A DNA stretch of 64,000 nucleotides from JAPPHA01 sp965220985 (GTDB taxonomy: Bacteria; Pseudomonadota; Alphaproteobacteria; Rhodobacterales; Rhodobacteraceae): contig OZ244854.1 of assembly GCA_965220985.1 (NCBI GenBank), positions 248,001 through 312,000 of the forward strand, given 5' to 3'. Numbering within the stretch: the stretch's first letter is position 1; each line of letters opens with the position of its first letter. A program made the translations under genes and the position numbers. The notes under the pieces were generated by a model that had not been told where the DNA came from, searched no databases, and saw only the letters and a program-made list of their open reading frames with translations. Of this stretch, positions 9,369-19,129 are shown in pieces.

Positions 9369-11201
9369 ATGCAGGACAACAACAAGAATCTTCTTCTCGC
9401 GACAGCGCTCAGTTTTCTGGTGATTTTCGCCTGGTTTCTGCTGTTCCCGCCCGAACCCTACGAACCCGAGCCCGCACCAGACCAGCAAACCGCCGCCGAC
9501 CAGGCGGCCGGCAACGGCACAGGAGCCGGAACGGCCACCGCGCCGCGCCTCGACGACGCGCAACCTGGCGCGGCCGCAGCGCCGGTCGCGAGCGAAGCGG
9601 CCCGCATTCCGATCAGAACCGGACGCCTGAACGGGTCGCTCTCGAGCGTCGGCGGCAGGATCGATGACCTCGAACTCAGCGATTACAACGTCGTCCTCAA
9701 CGATCCGAACGAAAAGGTGCGCCTGCTGAGCCCGGCCGAGGGCGTCGATCCCTACTACGTTCTCTACGGCTGGTCCCCCGGGGGGCAGCTCGATTTCGAC
9801 GATGTCCCCGGGGCAAACACCAACTGGGAAATCGAATCCGGAACCACCCTGAGCGAGTCCTCACCGGTGACCCTCCGCTGGGACAATGGCAACGGACTCG
9901 TCTTCCGTCGCCACATCGAAGTGGACGAGAACTATCTGTTCACGGTGACCCAGTCGGTCGAGAACAACGGGACCGACTCCGTTCGGCTGGCGCCCTACGG
10001 GATCGTCGCCCGCCACGGCGAGCCCGAAGTCATCGGTTTCTACATCCTGCACGAAGGGGTCGTGCGATCCTCCGACGGTGCCATCCAGGAAATCGACTAC
10101 GACGACATGCCCGATCAGGACATCGACCCCCGCGAAGGCGCCGCTGTCGACAGCATCGAAGTCGCGGAGAACGGCTGGGTCGGGTTCACGGACAAGTACT
10201 GGATGACGACGCTGATCCCGCAGCCGGGCCAGCCGTTCACCTCCGTCTCGAAATACACCGAGCGATCAGACACCTACCAGACGGACGTGCGCCTGCCCGC
10301 CCAGGACATCCCGGCAGGCACGCGCGCCGAGGTCACCACCCTGCTGTTCGCCGGGGCCAAGGAGTACACGACGATCCTCAACTACGAGCGGGAACTCGGA
10401 ATCAACCAGTTCATCGATTCCATCGACTGGGGCTGGTTCTTTTTCCTGACCAAGCCGATCTTCCAGCTGCTGCTCTGGCTCAACGGCATCGTCGGCAACA
10501 TGGGCTGGTCGATCATCTGCCTGACGATCGTCATCAAGGCGGCGCTGTTTCCGCTGGCCTACAAGTCCTACGTGTCGCTCGCGCGCATGAAGGAACTCCA
10601 ACCCGAGATGGAGAAGATCAAGGAGCGCGCCGGCGACGATCGCCAGAAACTGCAAAAGGAAATGATGGCGCTGTATCGGGACAAGAAGGTCAACCCGGCC
10701 TCGGGTTGCCTGCCGATCCTGCCGCAGATTCCGATCTTCTTTTCGCTCTACAAGGTTCTGTTCGTCACCATCGAAGTCCGCCACGCGCCTTTCATCGGCT
10801 GGATCGAGGACCTGTCCGCGCCCGACCCGACCTCGATCCTCAACCTGTTCGGGTTGCTGCCCTGGGGAACGCCGGGGCCCGAGAGCATCTTCTATCTTGT
10901 GTCGATCGGGGTCTACCCGGTTCTCATGGGCATCAGCATGTGGATGCAGCAGAAGCTCAACCCGGCCCCGACCGACAAGACCCAGGCGATGGTCTTTGCG
11001 TGGATGCCGTGGGTTTTCATGTTTCTGCTCGGCAGCTTCGCCAGCGGCCTCGTCATCTACTGGGTCGCGAACAACATCATCACATTCGTCCAGCAGTACG
11101 TCATCATGCGCAGCCAGGGGGTCAAGCCGGACATTTTCGGCAACATCATCGCTGGATTCAGGCGAGACAAGACGGGGGACAAGGGTCCCGCCTCCCGATG
11201 A
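9369..11201 (+). CDS. yidC: Membrane protein insertase YidC
   Basis: Inner-membrane insertase (Oxa1 family) that inserts and folds membrane proteins alone or with SecYEG. The 610-residue length suits the Gram-negative form. The N-terminal signal-anchor is NNKNLLLATALSFLVIFAWF (residues 4-23). A large periplasmic P1 domain follows, preceded by a Pro/Ala/Gly-rich linker. The C-terminal Oxa1 core shows the expected helices (WGWFFFLTKPIFQLL, then MGWSIICLTIVIKAALFPL) and the cytoplasmic loop with NPASGCLPILPQIPIFFSLYK. The ATG at 9369 is chosen because the protein then begins MQDNNKNLLL, as in its relatives. The stop overlaps the MOSC start by four bases. Confidence 0.97.
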   Translation: MQDNNKNLLLATALSFLVIFAWFLLFPPEPYEPEPAPDQQTAADQAAGNGTGAGTATAPRLDDAQPGAAAAPVASEAARIPIRTGRLNGSLSSVGGRIDDLELSDYNVVLNDPNEKVRLLSPAEGVDPYYVLYGWSPGGQLDFDDVPGANTNWEIESGTTLSESSPVTLRWDNGNGLVFRRHIEVDENYLFTVTQSVENNGTDSVRLAPYGIVARHGEPEVIGFYILHEGVVRSSDGAIQEIDYDDMPDQDIDPREGAAVDSIEVAENGWVGFTDKYWMTTLIPQPGQPFTSVSKYTERSDTYQTDVRLPAQDIPAGTRAEVTTLLFAGAKEYTTILNYERELGINQFIDSIDWGWFFFLTKPIFQLLLWLNGIVGNMGWSIICLTIVIKAALFPLAYKSYVSLARMKELQPEMEKIKERAGDDRQKLQKEMMALYRDKKVNPASGCLPILPQIPIFFSLYKVLFVTIEVRHAPFIGWIEDLSAPDPTSILNLFGLLPWGTPGPESIFYLVSIGVYPVLMGISMWMQQKLNPAPTDKTQAMVFAWMPWVFMFLLGSFASGLVIYWVANNIITFVQQYVIMRSQGVKPDIFGNIIAGFRRDKTGDKGPASR

Positions 11202-11959
11202 GCGGCAAGGTCACCGAACTGATCCGCCACCCGATCAAGTCGATCGGGCGGGAATTGCTGGACGAGGCAACGCTTGAAGTGGACGGGACGCTTCCCTGGG
11301 ATCGAACATGGGCGATTGTCCACGAAGCGTCGCACATCCACGCGGCGACCTGCGGCTGGCGCCCTTCCCAGGATTTCGTCGTCACGAAGGGCTCTCCGGG
11401 ACTCGCGGCGATCGAGGCCTCGCTGGACGAGGCAACGGGACAGATCACCCTTCATCATCGCGATCTCGGAACGCTTGTCGTTGACCTCGATGACGAAGGC
11501 GATGCCAATCGGCTGGTCGAGTGGATCAAGCCGCTGGTTCCGTCCAACCGGGCACAGCCCGTCGGTGTCTACCGGACCGATGAACAGGGGCTGACTGACA
11601 TCGGAACTCCGCTGGTGTCGATCAATTCGCACGACTCCCTGTCCGAACTGTCGCAGATCGCCGGGCAGGACGTCTCGATGCACCGGTGGCGCGGCAACGT
11701 CTGGGTTGAGGGCTTCGAACCCCGCGAAGAACTGTCCTGGGTCGGCAAGGCGATCACGATCGGAAACGTCGAACTCGACGTCGTCGACGTCATCGTGCGT
11801 TGCCAAGCCACCGCCGCCGATCCGCAGTCAGGGGAACGCAATCTCGCGACGCTCGATCTGCTCGAGAGCAACTGGGGGCACAGGAACTTCGGCGTCTACG
11901 CCAAGGTCGCCAAAGGCGGCTGCATCCGTCCGGGCGACACCGTCACGATCGTCTCATGA
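11198..11959 (+). CDS. MOSC-domain protein
   Basis: A 253-residue protein with an N-terminal beta-barrel (MOSC_N: IRHPIKSIG, residues 8-16) and a MOSC domain containing RWRGNVWVEG and a cysteine in RCQATAADPQSGERN. MOSC proteins carry sulfur or bind the molybdenum cofactor, and YcbX/YiiM relatives reduce N-hydroxylated bases. No specific substrate can be named. The gene is fixed between yidC and yihA by four-base overlaps at both ends, an order common in alphaproteobacteria, so it is co-expressed with both. Confidence 0.88.
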   Translation: MSGKVTELIRHPIKSIGRELLDEATLEVDGTLPWDRTWAIVHEASHIHAATCGWRPSQDFVVTKGSPGLAAIEASLDEATGQITLHHRDLGTLVVDLDDEGDANRLVEWIKPLVPSNRAQPVGVYRTDEQGLTDIGTPLVSINSHDSLSELSQIAGQDVSMHRWRGNVWVEGFEPREELSWVGKAITIGNVELDVVDVIVRCQATAADPQSGERNLATLDLLESNWGHRNFGVYAKVAKGGCIRPGDTVTIVS

Positions 11960-12618
11960 CGGACGAACCCGGCCTGCGCTTCCGACTCGCGCCGGTTCCC
12001 GAGCAGGAAGAACTCCAGCGCGGGACGCGACTGTTTGCCCGACCTGCCGAATTCCTGACCGGTGCGGCCGACCCAGACGGGCTGCCGGCGCCCGATCGGA
12101 TCGAGGTCTGTTTCGCCGGGCGATCCAACGTCGGCAAGTCGCGTCTCGTCAACGCGTTGACCTCGCGACGATCGCTTGCGCGAACCTCAGGCACGCCTGG
12201 TCGAACCCAGCAGATCAACTTCTTCACCCTCGGGGACAGCCACTATCTCGTCGACGTGCCCGGTTACGGATACGCCAAGGCTCCTCCCGCCTCCGTCAGA
12301 CGCTGGCAGAATCTGCTGAGAGCATATCTTGCGGGTCGCGCGCCCCTGCGCCGGGTGTTCTTGCTGATCGATGCCCGGCACGGCCCCAAGCCGCCGGACA
12401 TCGAGATCATGGAACTGCTCGATCGAACCGCGGTGACCTTTCAGGTCGTCCTCACCAAGGCCGACAAGATCAAGGGCGACGGACTGCAGATCGCGTTGGA
12501 CAAGACCGCCCGGTGTCTCGAGAATCACCCGGCGGCATTCCCCGAAATCGTGATGACCTCTGCAGTGACAGGATCAGGAATCGACTGCCTGCGATCGATC
12601 ATCGCGGCGATCGAGTGA
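11956..12618 (+). CDS. yihA: Ribosome biogenesis GTP-binding protein YihA/EngB
   Basis: TRAFAC-class GTPase needed for assembly of the large ribosomal subunit. The 220-residue protein contains G1 GRSNVGKS, a G2 region with RTSGTPGRTQ, G3 DVPGYGYAK and G4 TKAD, in the right order. The N-terminal extension of about 50 residues is longer than in Escherichia coli. The ATG at 11956 overlaps the MOSC stop as ATGA. Confidence 0.95.
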   Translation: MTDEPGLRFRLAPVPEQEELQRGTRLFARPAEFLTGAADPDGLPAPDRIEVCFAGRSNVGKSRLVNALTSRRSLARTSGTPGRTQQINFFTLGDSHYLVDVPGYGYAKAPPASVRRWQNLLRAYLAGRAPLRRVFLLIDARHGPKPPDIEIMELLDRTAVTFQVVLTKADKIKGDGLQIALDKTARCLENHPAAFPEIVMTSAVTGSGIDCLRSIIAAIE

Positions 12619-12631
12619 GTTTGCGCCAGTC

Positions 12632-15211
12632 TCAGAAGCGGTCGAGCAGGCGGCGGAGATAGTCCAGTTCGGATTCCGGTCGCGTCCGGTCGTTCGAGCG
12701 GCGTCGGATTTCGTCGATCACTTCGCGCGAGCGGTCGTAGAATTCGCCCCCCGGCAACGCGCGTCCGTCCGAGGCCACCGATCCGTTGTCTCCGGTCTGG
12801 CGCCCAAGGGGATCGAGGGCCCGAAAGTCCCCGTTGTCCGGCCGATCTCCGTTGTTTCCCGCAGTGGCTCCCTGGGCGCGGTTGTTTCGGGCCTCGCCGA
12901 TATCGCGCAGTCCCTGTCGAAGCGCCTCGATCGCCCGCGCCTGATCGTTCATGGCGCTGTTGTTGTCGCCGCGTTCGAGATTCTCGCGCGCGCTCGCCAT
13001 CGCGTCCTCCGCCTCGTCGAGCTGCTCGCCTCCCGCAATGTCATCGTTGAGCGGAAGCTGTTCCCGTTGCTGCTCGAGCATCTGGCGCAGAGCTTCCTGC
13101 CGCGCCGCGAGATCCTGATCCGACATCTCGTTCCCCGTCCCGGGCTGGCCATCGGGATCGGTGCCTCCGAACAACTGATCCGGGTCCTGGCCGGGCGACA
13201 TGCCTTCGGGCAACGGTTGGAGCCCCTGGGGCCCGACACCGCCCGGTCCGCCCGGGTTGCCCTGCAATTCGCGGAAGGTGTCGTCTGCAAGTCCCTGCTG
13301 TTGCTGCAAGGTGTCCCGCAATCCGTCGAGGGTCGGGTCGCCGCCCGAGCCAGGACGCATGTTGCCGCCTTCGAGCGCGGCCTGCATGTTTTCCATCAGC
13401 CCCTGCAATTGCCGCAGCAATTCCTGGGCCTCGGCCATGCGGCCCTGCTCCATCAGCTCCTGAATGCGATCGAGCATGTCGTGGATGTCGTCGGTGGACA
13501 TCATTTCGCCGGGCGGTCGATCCGCGAATTCGCGATCGGCGTTGCGAAGAGCATTCTGGGCGAGTTCCCGCATGTACTCGTTCAATGCGTCGCGCAGCTC
13601 CCGCATCAGCTCCTCGATTTCCTCCTCGGTCGCTCCCTGCTGCATCGCGGTTTCCAGCCGCTCGCGGGCGCGTTCGAGTCGCTCTCGAGCGCTGGCGAGA
13701 TTGCCATCCTCGATGAGAAGCGCGGTCCACCACAAGATCGACGTGATCTCGTCACGCGCCTCGGGCGTCAGGCCCGCCTCGCTCGCCCTGCTCCGCTCGA
13801 GCCGCCTCAAGGCGGTTCGCGTCAGCAGGTAGACCGATGAGTCATCGAAAAGCTCGGATGGGTGGTGGGTCAATGCCCGCAGGATGCGGGATGTCCGTGG
13901 CGCGTTCTCGCGCGACCAGTCGAGATCCTGCTTCAGTTCGGAGAGACTTGCGGCGAGCTTGTCGAAGAAACGCCTGCCGGGCATCGTCGTGGTGATCGGC
14001 TCCGATCTCCCGGTGTTGCCCGCCGCATCGCCGACCTCAAGCGTGATGATCACCGGCAGTCCGGCATAGGGATGGTCGGCAAGATTCTCGATCAGTTCCT
14101 CGTCAAACTCGCCCTTGCCACCATAGTACGGCAAGGGAAGTTCGAGCGTCAGCGCCTCGCGTGCCTCTGGCTCGACGCCGAGACCGGGTCGGCGCTCCAC
14201 GCGACTCGGATCAAGGACGATTCGGGCAACGCCGGTGGTCACGCCATAATCGTCCCCTGCGCGATACTTCAGGGTCATTCCGCCGTTCAGCGTGGCTTCG
14301 AGATTGCCTCGGACTTCGACAAACGGCGGTTCGTCGGGGATGACCGCAAATGTCCGGCTCCAGACAGGTTCCTCGCCTGACAAGACCCGCACCTCACCGC
14401 TGCGTTCGACAACCAGCTGTCTCTGCCATGTATCGGCCGCGGCGTCGGGCGCCTCTTCGCTCGCCGTCCCGGAGACTCCGTCATGCATTTCGATATCGTC
14501 GGCGAAACCGTAGACGCGCAAGGTCAGGACCGAGCCGATGGGAAGGCGCAATTCGGTGCCGCTGTCGTCGTCGCCGAGATAGACGGTCGGTCGACCCGTG
14601 TAGATCGGGGGCTCCGCCCAACCCTCGAATATCGGCTTCGCGACGACTGGCTCGACGGCGGCTTCTGCCGAAACCCATCGTGGCTCGTTGCTACCCGCGA
14701 ACAGCAAGGCCGACGCAAAGGCGAGCAAGGCGATCAGACGCAGACCGAACGGATCGAGACGGGCGAGACGCATGTCGGGCCCGACCGCCCTGACGTTGCG
14801 GCTGCGTTCGGCCATCTCCTGCATGTGGAGCGCCCAGAGTTCTTCCGCATCTGCCTGCCCGTGTCCGAGCGCCAGGCGGTCCCTCAGCGTCGCAACCGGT
14901 TCTCCGGAAACCGTCTCGTCGAGGCGATTGACCACGGCCCTCTCGTCGGGCCAGGACATCACGCGCAGACCGCGCCACACCAGCAGCGCCAGTGCCGCAA
15001 GACCAACCCCGGTTGCAACTTGAACTGCAAGCGGCGGAAGGGCCGCCATCGCCCCCCATCGCCAGACGGCGAAGCCGACAAAAGCCAGGCTCGCCGCCGG
15101 CCAGAAAGCCCGGAGCGCCTGTTCGAGAATCATGGAAACGAGGGTGAGGCGCATCGTTCGCCGCAATGCGCCAAAAGCGGTCGATCGAACGTCTTTGTCC
15201 TGACGGGTCAT
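12632..15211 (-). CDS. TIGR02302/DUF4175-family membrane protein
   Basis: A protein of 859 residues from the ATG at 15211; a GTG at 15229 would add six. Hydrophobic helices near the N terminus (about 35-85) and near residue 165 anchor it. A periplasmic beta-rich region follows, then a long acidic, glutamine- and methionine-rich helical region with RERLERARERLETA-type heptads, a Gly/Pro-rich linker and a conserved C-terminal YDRSREVIDEIRRRSNDRTRPESELDYLRRLLDRF-like end (shown here only in part: LDYLRRLLDRF). This matches the alphaproteobacterial TIGR02302 family, whose function is unknown; a cell-envelope role is likely from topology. It lies 58 bases downstream of lysA on the same strand, possibly as the last gene of the argH operon. 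Confidence 0.8.
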   Translation of the reverse strand: MTRQDKDVRSTAFGALRRTMRLTLVSMILEQALRAFWPAASLAFVGFAVWRWGAMAALPPLAVQVATGVGLAALALLVWRGLRVMSWPDERAVVNRLDETVSGEPVATLRDRLALGHGQADAEELWALHMQEMAERSRNVRAVGPDMRLARLDPFGLRLIALLAFASALLFAGSNEPRWVSAEAAVEPVVAKPIFEGWAEPPIYTGRPTVYLGDDDSGTELRLPIGSVLTLRVYGFADDIEMHDGVSGTASEEAPDAAADTWQRQLVVERSGEVRVLSGEEPVWSRTFAVIPDEPPFVEVRGNLEATLNGGMTLKYRAGDDYGVTTGVARIVLDPSRVERRPGLGVEPEAREALTLELPLPYYGGKGEFDEELIENLADHPYAGLPVIITLEVGDAAGNTGRSEPITTTMPGRRFFDKLAASLSELKQDLDWSRENAPRTSRILRALTHHPSELFDDSSVYLLTRTALRRLERSRASEAGLTPEARDEITSILWWTALLIEDGNLASARERLERARERLETAMQQGATEEEIEELMRELRDALNEYMRELAQNALRNADREFADRPPGEMMSTDDIHDMLDRIQELMEQGRMAEAQELLRQLQGLMENMQAALEGGNMRPGSGGDPTLDGLRDTLQQQQGLADDTFRELQGNPGGPGGVGPQGLQPLPEGMSPGQDPDQLFGGTDPDGQPGTGNEMSDQDLAARQEALRQMLEQQREQLPLNDDIAGGEQLDEAEDAMASARENLERGDNNSAMNDQARAIEALRQGLRDIGEARNNRAQGATAGNNGDRPDNGDFRALDPLGRQTGDNGSVASDGRALPGGEFYDRSREVIDEIRRRSNDRTRPESELDYLRRLLDRF

Positions 15212-15269
15212 GGTCACGGCCTGTCGCACCGTTTCGGCACCCTGTCGTTGTCGCTGTATCGAGAGTCGC

Positions 15270-16547
15270 TCACGACTCCGTCAACCATTGCGGAACAATA
15301 TCCCGATTGATCTGCTCTTCAACCGAAACCCGCTCCCGAATCACGGAAAATTCATCTCCATTCACCAGAATCTCCGGAATCAGCGGCCTCGTGTTGTATC
15401 CCGACGCCATGACGGCGCCATATGCGCCCGCAGAGCGAAACGCCACGAGATCGCCCGCACCGAGATCCGGCAACTCGCGAAGGCGAGCAAAGGTGTCTCC
15501 GCTCTCGCAAATCGGACCGACAATGTCGAAGATCCCGGTTGTCTGATCGCCTGCGGGTTCCGCCACGGGTTCGATGCGGTGATAGGCGCCATACATCGCG
15601 GGGCGAAGCAGATCGTTCATGGCGCTGTCGAGAATCAGGATGTTTCTGTCCCCGCCGGCCTTTCGGTAGAGGACCGAACTGACCATGATGCCCGCGTTCC
15701 CGGCAATGAACCGGCCGGGCTCGACATCGATTTCGACATCGAGGTCGCCAAGGCGATCGCTGAGCAGCGTGCCATAATCTGCAGGCGATGGGACCGGGGA
15801 GTCGCCGGTGCGGTAGTTGATGCCAAGCCCGCCGCCCACGTCGAGCCGCCGGATGTCATGACCGTCGCTGCGAAGGGTCCGCGTCAGTTCGGCGAGCAGA
15901 TCGAACACCCGCCCGAAGGGAGCAAGATCGGTGATCTGCGAGCCGATGTGGACATCGATGCCCACCACCGAGACACCCGGGAGCCGCCCGGCTTCCGCAT
16001 ACGCATCCCGGACGCGCAACATTGGAATGCCGAACTTGTCGCCGGACTTGCCGGTCGAGATCTTCTCGTGGGTGCCCGGATCCACGTCCGGATTGATCCG
16101 GATCGCGATCGGAACCACGGCGCCGAGACTGGTTGCGACCTCCGAGAGCTGCCGGAGTTCGGGTTCGGATTCGACGTTGAAATGACGGATGCCGCCCTCG
16201 ATGGCGAGGGCCATTTCCTCGCGGGTCTTGCCAACGCCCGAGAAGACGATCCGATCGCCGGGAATCCCGGCCGCCTTGGCGCGAAGGTATTCGCCGCCCG
16301 AAACCACGTCCATGCCGGCCCCGTGATTCCCAAGAAGCCTCAGTATCGCCACGTTCGAGTTCGCCTTGACAGAAAAGCAGACCAGGTGATCGAAACCGCG
16401 AAGCGCTGCGTGGAAGGCATCGAGCCCGGCCGTGAACATGCGGGACGAATACAGATAGAACGGCGTCCCTGTCGCTGTCGCCACGTCGAGGAGCGAGACC
16501 TCCTCTGCGTGGAGGATGCCATCGCGGTATCGGAATTCATCAATCAC
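15270..16547 (-). CDS. lysA: Diaminopimelate decarboxylase
   Basis: PLP-dependent enzyme that converts meso-diaminopimelate to lysine, the last step of lysine synthesis. The 425-residue protein has the PLP lysine in CFSVKANSN, the HIGSQI strand, the glycine-rich GGGLGINY and EPGRFI phosphate-binding motifs, and the C-terminal CESGD segment with the substrate-site cysteine. The GTG at 16547 is chosen as start because the protein then begins VIDEFRYRDG, like its relatives, and AAAGGGTGG lies upstream. An in-frame ATG at 16625 would add 26 unlikely residues. It follows argH and the small lipoprotein gene. Confidence 0.95.
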   Translation of the reverse strand: MIDEFRYRDGILHAEEVSLLDVATATGTPFYLYSSRMFTAGLDAFHAALRGFDHLVCFSVKANSNVAILRLLGNHGAGMDVVSGGEYLRAKAAGIPGDRIVFSGVGKTREEMALAIEGGIRHFNVESEPELRQLSEVATSLGAVVPIAIRINPDVDPGTHEKISTGKSGDKFGIPMLRVRDAYAEAGRLPGVSVVGIDVHIGSQITDLAPFGRVFDLLAELTRTLRSDGHDIRRLDVGGGLGINYRTGDSPVPSPADYGTLLSDRLGDLDVEIDVEPGRFIAGNAGIMVSSVLYRKAGGDRNILILDSAMNDLLRPAMYGAYHRIEPVAEPAGDQTTGIFDIVGPICESGDTFARLRELPDLGAGDLVAFRSAGAYGAVMASGYNTRPLIPEILVNGDEFSVIRERVSVEEQINRDIVPQWLTES

Positions 16548-16643
16548 GGCACCACCCTTTCGGTCCGGCTCATGACTCGCAGTCGCCCGGGCATGATCAT
16601 CCACCGCTGCAACGAGAAACGACATTGGCTGATCGTCGATCGC

Positions 16644-16787
16644 TCAGCGAATCGCGCGAGAATACTCGACTGCGGGGAGATCCACAGCATCGTCGAGAAC
16701 AGGCAGCAGTGGCGCCTTGCGCCCGCACGACATGGCCCCGACCAGAATGACGGCCAGACAGAGGGCGATGCAGGTTTTTCTCGTCAT
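16644..16787 (-). CDS. lptM: Small LptM/YifL-like lipoprotein
   Basis: A 47-residue lipoprotein. The N terminus MTRKTCIALCLAVILVGAM is a signal peptide, followed by SCGRKAPLLP. The cysteine with the CGxKxPL motif is the hallmark of LptM/YifL, which in Escherichia coli helps the LptD-LptE LPS translocon mature. The lipobox (AMSC) is weak at -2. The ATG at 16787 overlaps the argH stop as ATGA, AGGAAAG lies upstream, and lysA follows after 96 bases. This argH-lipoprotein-lysA order is frequent in proteobacteria and supports the call. Confidence 0.85.
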   Translation of the reverse strand: MTRKTCIALCLAVILVGAMSCGRKAPLLPVLDDAVDLPAVEYSRAIR

Positions 16788-18214
16788 GACGATCTTTCCT
16801 TGCGTTCATCCGCTGCTGCGATCAGTCGCTCGCGCCAACGCTTCACCTGTTCACGCACGCGGTCGGGTGCGGTCCCGCCGTAGCTGCACCTGCTGGCAAC
16901 GGAGGCCTCGACGGTCAGCGCCGAAACCACGTCCTCGCTCACATGCTGTCCGCAAACCGCCCGGATCTCGTCGAGGGTCAACGCCTCGAGTTGGCAATCG
17001 CGATCTTCCGCCAGCTTGACGAGTTCTCCTGTCATGCGATGCGCATCCCGAAAGGCCACGCCGTGCTCGCGCACGAGCCAATCGGCAAGATCGGTTGCCG
17101 TCGAATACCCAACCCCAGCCAGCTCCCGCATTCTCTCGCGGTTCGGCGTCATGGTCGATATCATGGCCGACATGGCCTTTGTCGACAGCATCAGATTGTC
17201 AGCAGCGTCGAACACCTGCTCCTTGTCTTCCTGCATGTCCTTGGAATAGGCCAGCGGCAGGCCTTTCATGACCATCGAGAGGGCGACGAACGCGCCCGCG
17301 ATTCGACCGGTCTTCGCCCTGACTAGTTCGGCGGCATCGGGGTTTCGTTTTTGCGGCATGATCGACGAGCCGGTCGAATACTTCTCCGACAGAGCGACGA
17401 AGCCGAAACCCGGCGATGCCCAAATGACGATCTCCTCGGCCAGCCTGCTCAGATGCATGGCGCAGATCGACACCGAGGCCATGAATTCGAGCGCGAAGTC
17501 GCGGTCGCTGACCGCATCCATCGAATTGGCCGCCGGGCGATCAAATCCCAACGCGGATGCCGTCATCTCTCGATCGATCGGGAAAGAGGTTCCCGCGAGA
17601 GCGGCCGCGCCCAGAGGGCATTCATTCAGTCGCTGCCGCGCGTCCGCGAGGCGTCCAAGATCGCGGGCCAGCATCTCGACATAGGCCATCAGATGATGCC
17701 CCCAGGACACCGGCTGGGCCGCCTGCAAGTGGGTGAACCCCGGCATCGGCCAGTCGGCCCCGGCCTCCGCCTGATCAAGGAGAGCTTCGATCAGTTCGTG
17801 CAAGGCGGCCGACTGCGCGTCGATCGCATCGCGCACCCACATGCGGAAGTCGGTGGCAACCTGGTCGTTTCGTGAGCGGGCAGTATGCAGCCGGCCAGCG
17901 GCATCGCCGATCAGTTCCTTCAGGCGCGCCTCCACGTTCATGTGGATGTCCTCGAGCGCGGTCGAGAACTCGAAACTGCCGCTTTCGATCTCTGACAATA
18001 CCGTGAGCAGTCCTTCCCTGATCGATGCGGCGTCAGTATTTTCTAGAATTCCGGTGGCGGCGAGCATTTCCGCATGCGCTCGTGATGCGGCGATGTCCTG
18101 TCGCGCCAGACGACGATCGAAGCCGATCGATGCGTTGATGTCTTCCATCAGGGCATCCGGACTGGTTCGAAAACGTCCGCCCCACATGGCGTTTGAAGCG
18201 GGACTGTTTGGCAT
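16784..18214 (-). CDS. argH: Argininosuccinate lyase
   Basis: Cleaves argininosuccinate to arginine and fumarate, the last step of arginine synthesis; a cytosolic homotetramer of the fumarase/aspartase superfamily. The 476-residue protein begins with MWGGRF, has HTARSRNDQV, the catalytic-His segment FTHLQAAQPVSWGHHL and the signature GSSIMPQKRNPD. It overlaps the downstream lipoprotein gene by four bases. The divergent tlpA gene starts only 32 bases from its start codon, so the two promoters must overlap. Confidence 0.97.
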   Translation of the reverse strand: MPNSPASNAMWGGRFRTSPDALMEDINASIGFDRRLARQDIAASRAHAEMLAATGILENTDAASIREGLLTVLSEIESGSFEFSTALEDIHMNVEARLKELIGDAAGRLHTARSRNDQVATDFRMWVRDAIDAQSAALHELIEALLDQAEAGADWPMPGFTHLQAAQPVSWGHHLMAYVEMLARDLGRLADARQRLNECPLGAAALAGTSFPIDREMTASALGFDRPAANSMDAVSDRDFALEFMASVSICAMHLSRLAEEIVIWASPGFGFVALSEKYSTGSSIMPQKRNPDAAELVRAKTGRIAGAFVALSMVMKGLPLAYSKDMQEDKEQVFDAADNLMLSTKAMSAMISTMTPNRERMRELAGVGYSTATDLADWLVREHGVAFRDAHRMTGELVKLAEDRDCQLEALTLDEIRAVCGQHVSEDVVSALTVEASVASRCSYGGTAPDRVREQVKRWRERLIAAADERKERSS

Positions 18215-18246
18215 CTGTGCACCCGAAGTCAGGAAAGGATGATCGC

Positions 18247-18843
18247 ATGAACATCGTCGCGACGATCACGGCGGCCCTGCTATATACTGCGGTGGCAACC
18301 GGCGCAAACATGGCCGCTGCGGGCGAAATCGACGGGGATCATCTCAAGAGCCTGCGCAGCGGCGACATGAAAAAGCTGATCGTCACTGCCGATGAGCCGC
18401 CTTCGGTCGATCTCGGCGACATGGTCGTGATCGATGCCGCGGGAAACGAGGTTCCGTTTCGTTCGCTGGTCGCGGGCCGGCCGGCTCTGATCAACTTCTG
18501 GGCCACCTGGTGCGCTCCGTGCCGAAAGGAAATGCCCTCCATCGACGCCCTTGCCGCCGCGTTCCCGGACGAGAGCTTTGCGGTCATTCCGGTGGCAGCG
18601 GGCAAGAATCCGATCAATGACATCGAGGCGTTCTTCGAGGAGACCGGCGTGTCCAACCTTCCGATCATCCGCGATCCCCGCATGAAGCTCGCCGGCAGTT
18701 TCGGCGTCTTCGGTCTGCCGACAACGATTCTCCTCGATCGAAACGGGAATGTCGTCGCCCGATTGTCCGGCGACGCCGACTGGAACTCGGAGAGCGCCCG
18801 AGCCATCGTCCGCGCGATCATCGACATGAAGCCCGCTTCCTGA
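18247..18843 (+). CDS. tlpA: TlpA-family periplasmic thiol:disulfide reductase
   Basis: A 198-residue thioredoxin-fold protein. Hydrophobic residues 3-25 act as signal or anchor. The active site is FWATWCAPCRKEMPS and the cis-proline loop is FGLPTTILLDRNG. TlpA proteins keep periplasmic or cytochrome-oxidase thiols reduced. The ATG at 18247 is preceded by GGAAAGGA. Its divergent position next to argH is known from other alphaproteobacteria. The gene continues the local high-GC composition. Confidence 0.9.
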   Translation: MNIVATITAALLYTAVATGANMAAAGEIDGDHLKSLRSGDMKKLIVTADEPPSVDLGDMVVIDAAGNEVPFRSLVAGRPALINFWATWCAPCRKEMPSIDALAAAFPDESFAVIPVAAGKNPINDIEAFFEETGVSNLPIIRDPRMKLAGSFGVFGLPTTILLDRNGNVVARLSGDADWNSESARAIVRAIIDMKPAS

Positions 18844-19129
18844 GATCGGTGCGGATCCCGCATTCGACATCCGTGCATTCGACCACTTTTCCCTGCACGG
18901 GAATCATCCCGATCTCGACAGGCCTGACACGGACCGGCGTGATCCCTTGACCGGTTGTACGGACAGATCATCGTGATCGTTGCGGCGCGCGCGCCACACT
19001 GTTCGCGCCACTGTCACGACTTCGCCCGATTTCGGTCAGTTTTCGTGTTTTGTTCCGGTTAATCCCATGACACCGTTGCTGTAAGAGGCCCGCAGGAATC
19101 GGTCCTTTGCCAGCAGAAGGGAAAACAGA

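Noticed and set aside
15210..16883. A 557-codon open frame on the plus strand
   Set aside because: It is antisense to lysA and the small lipoprotein gene, both well supported. It has no motif of its own.
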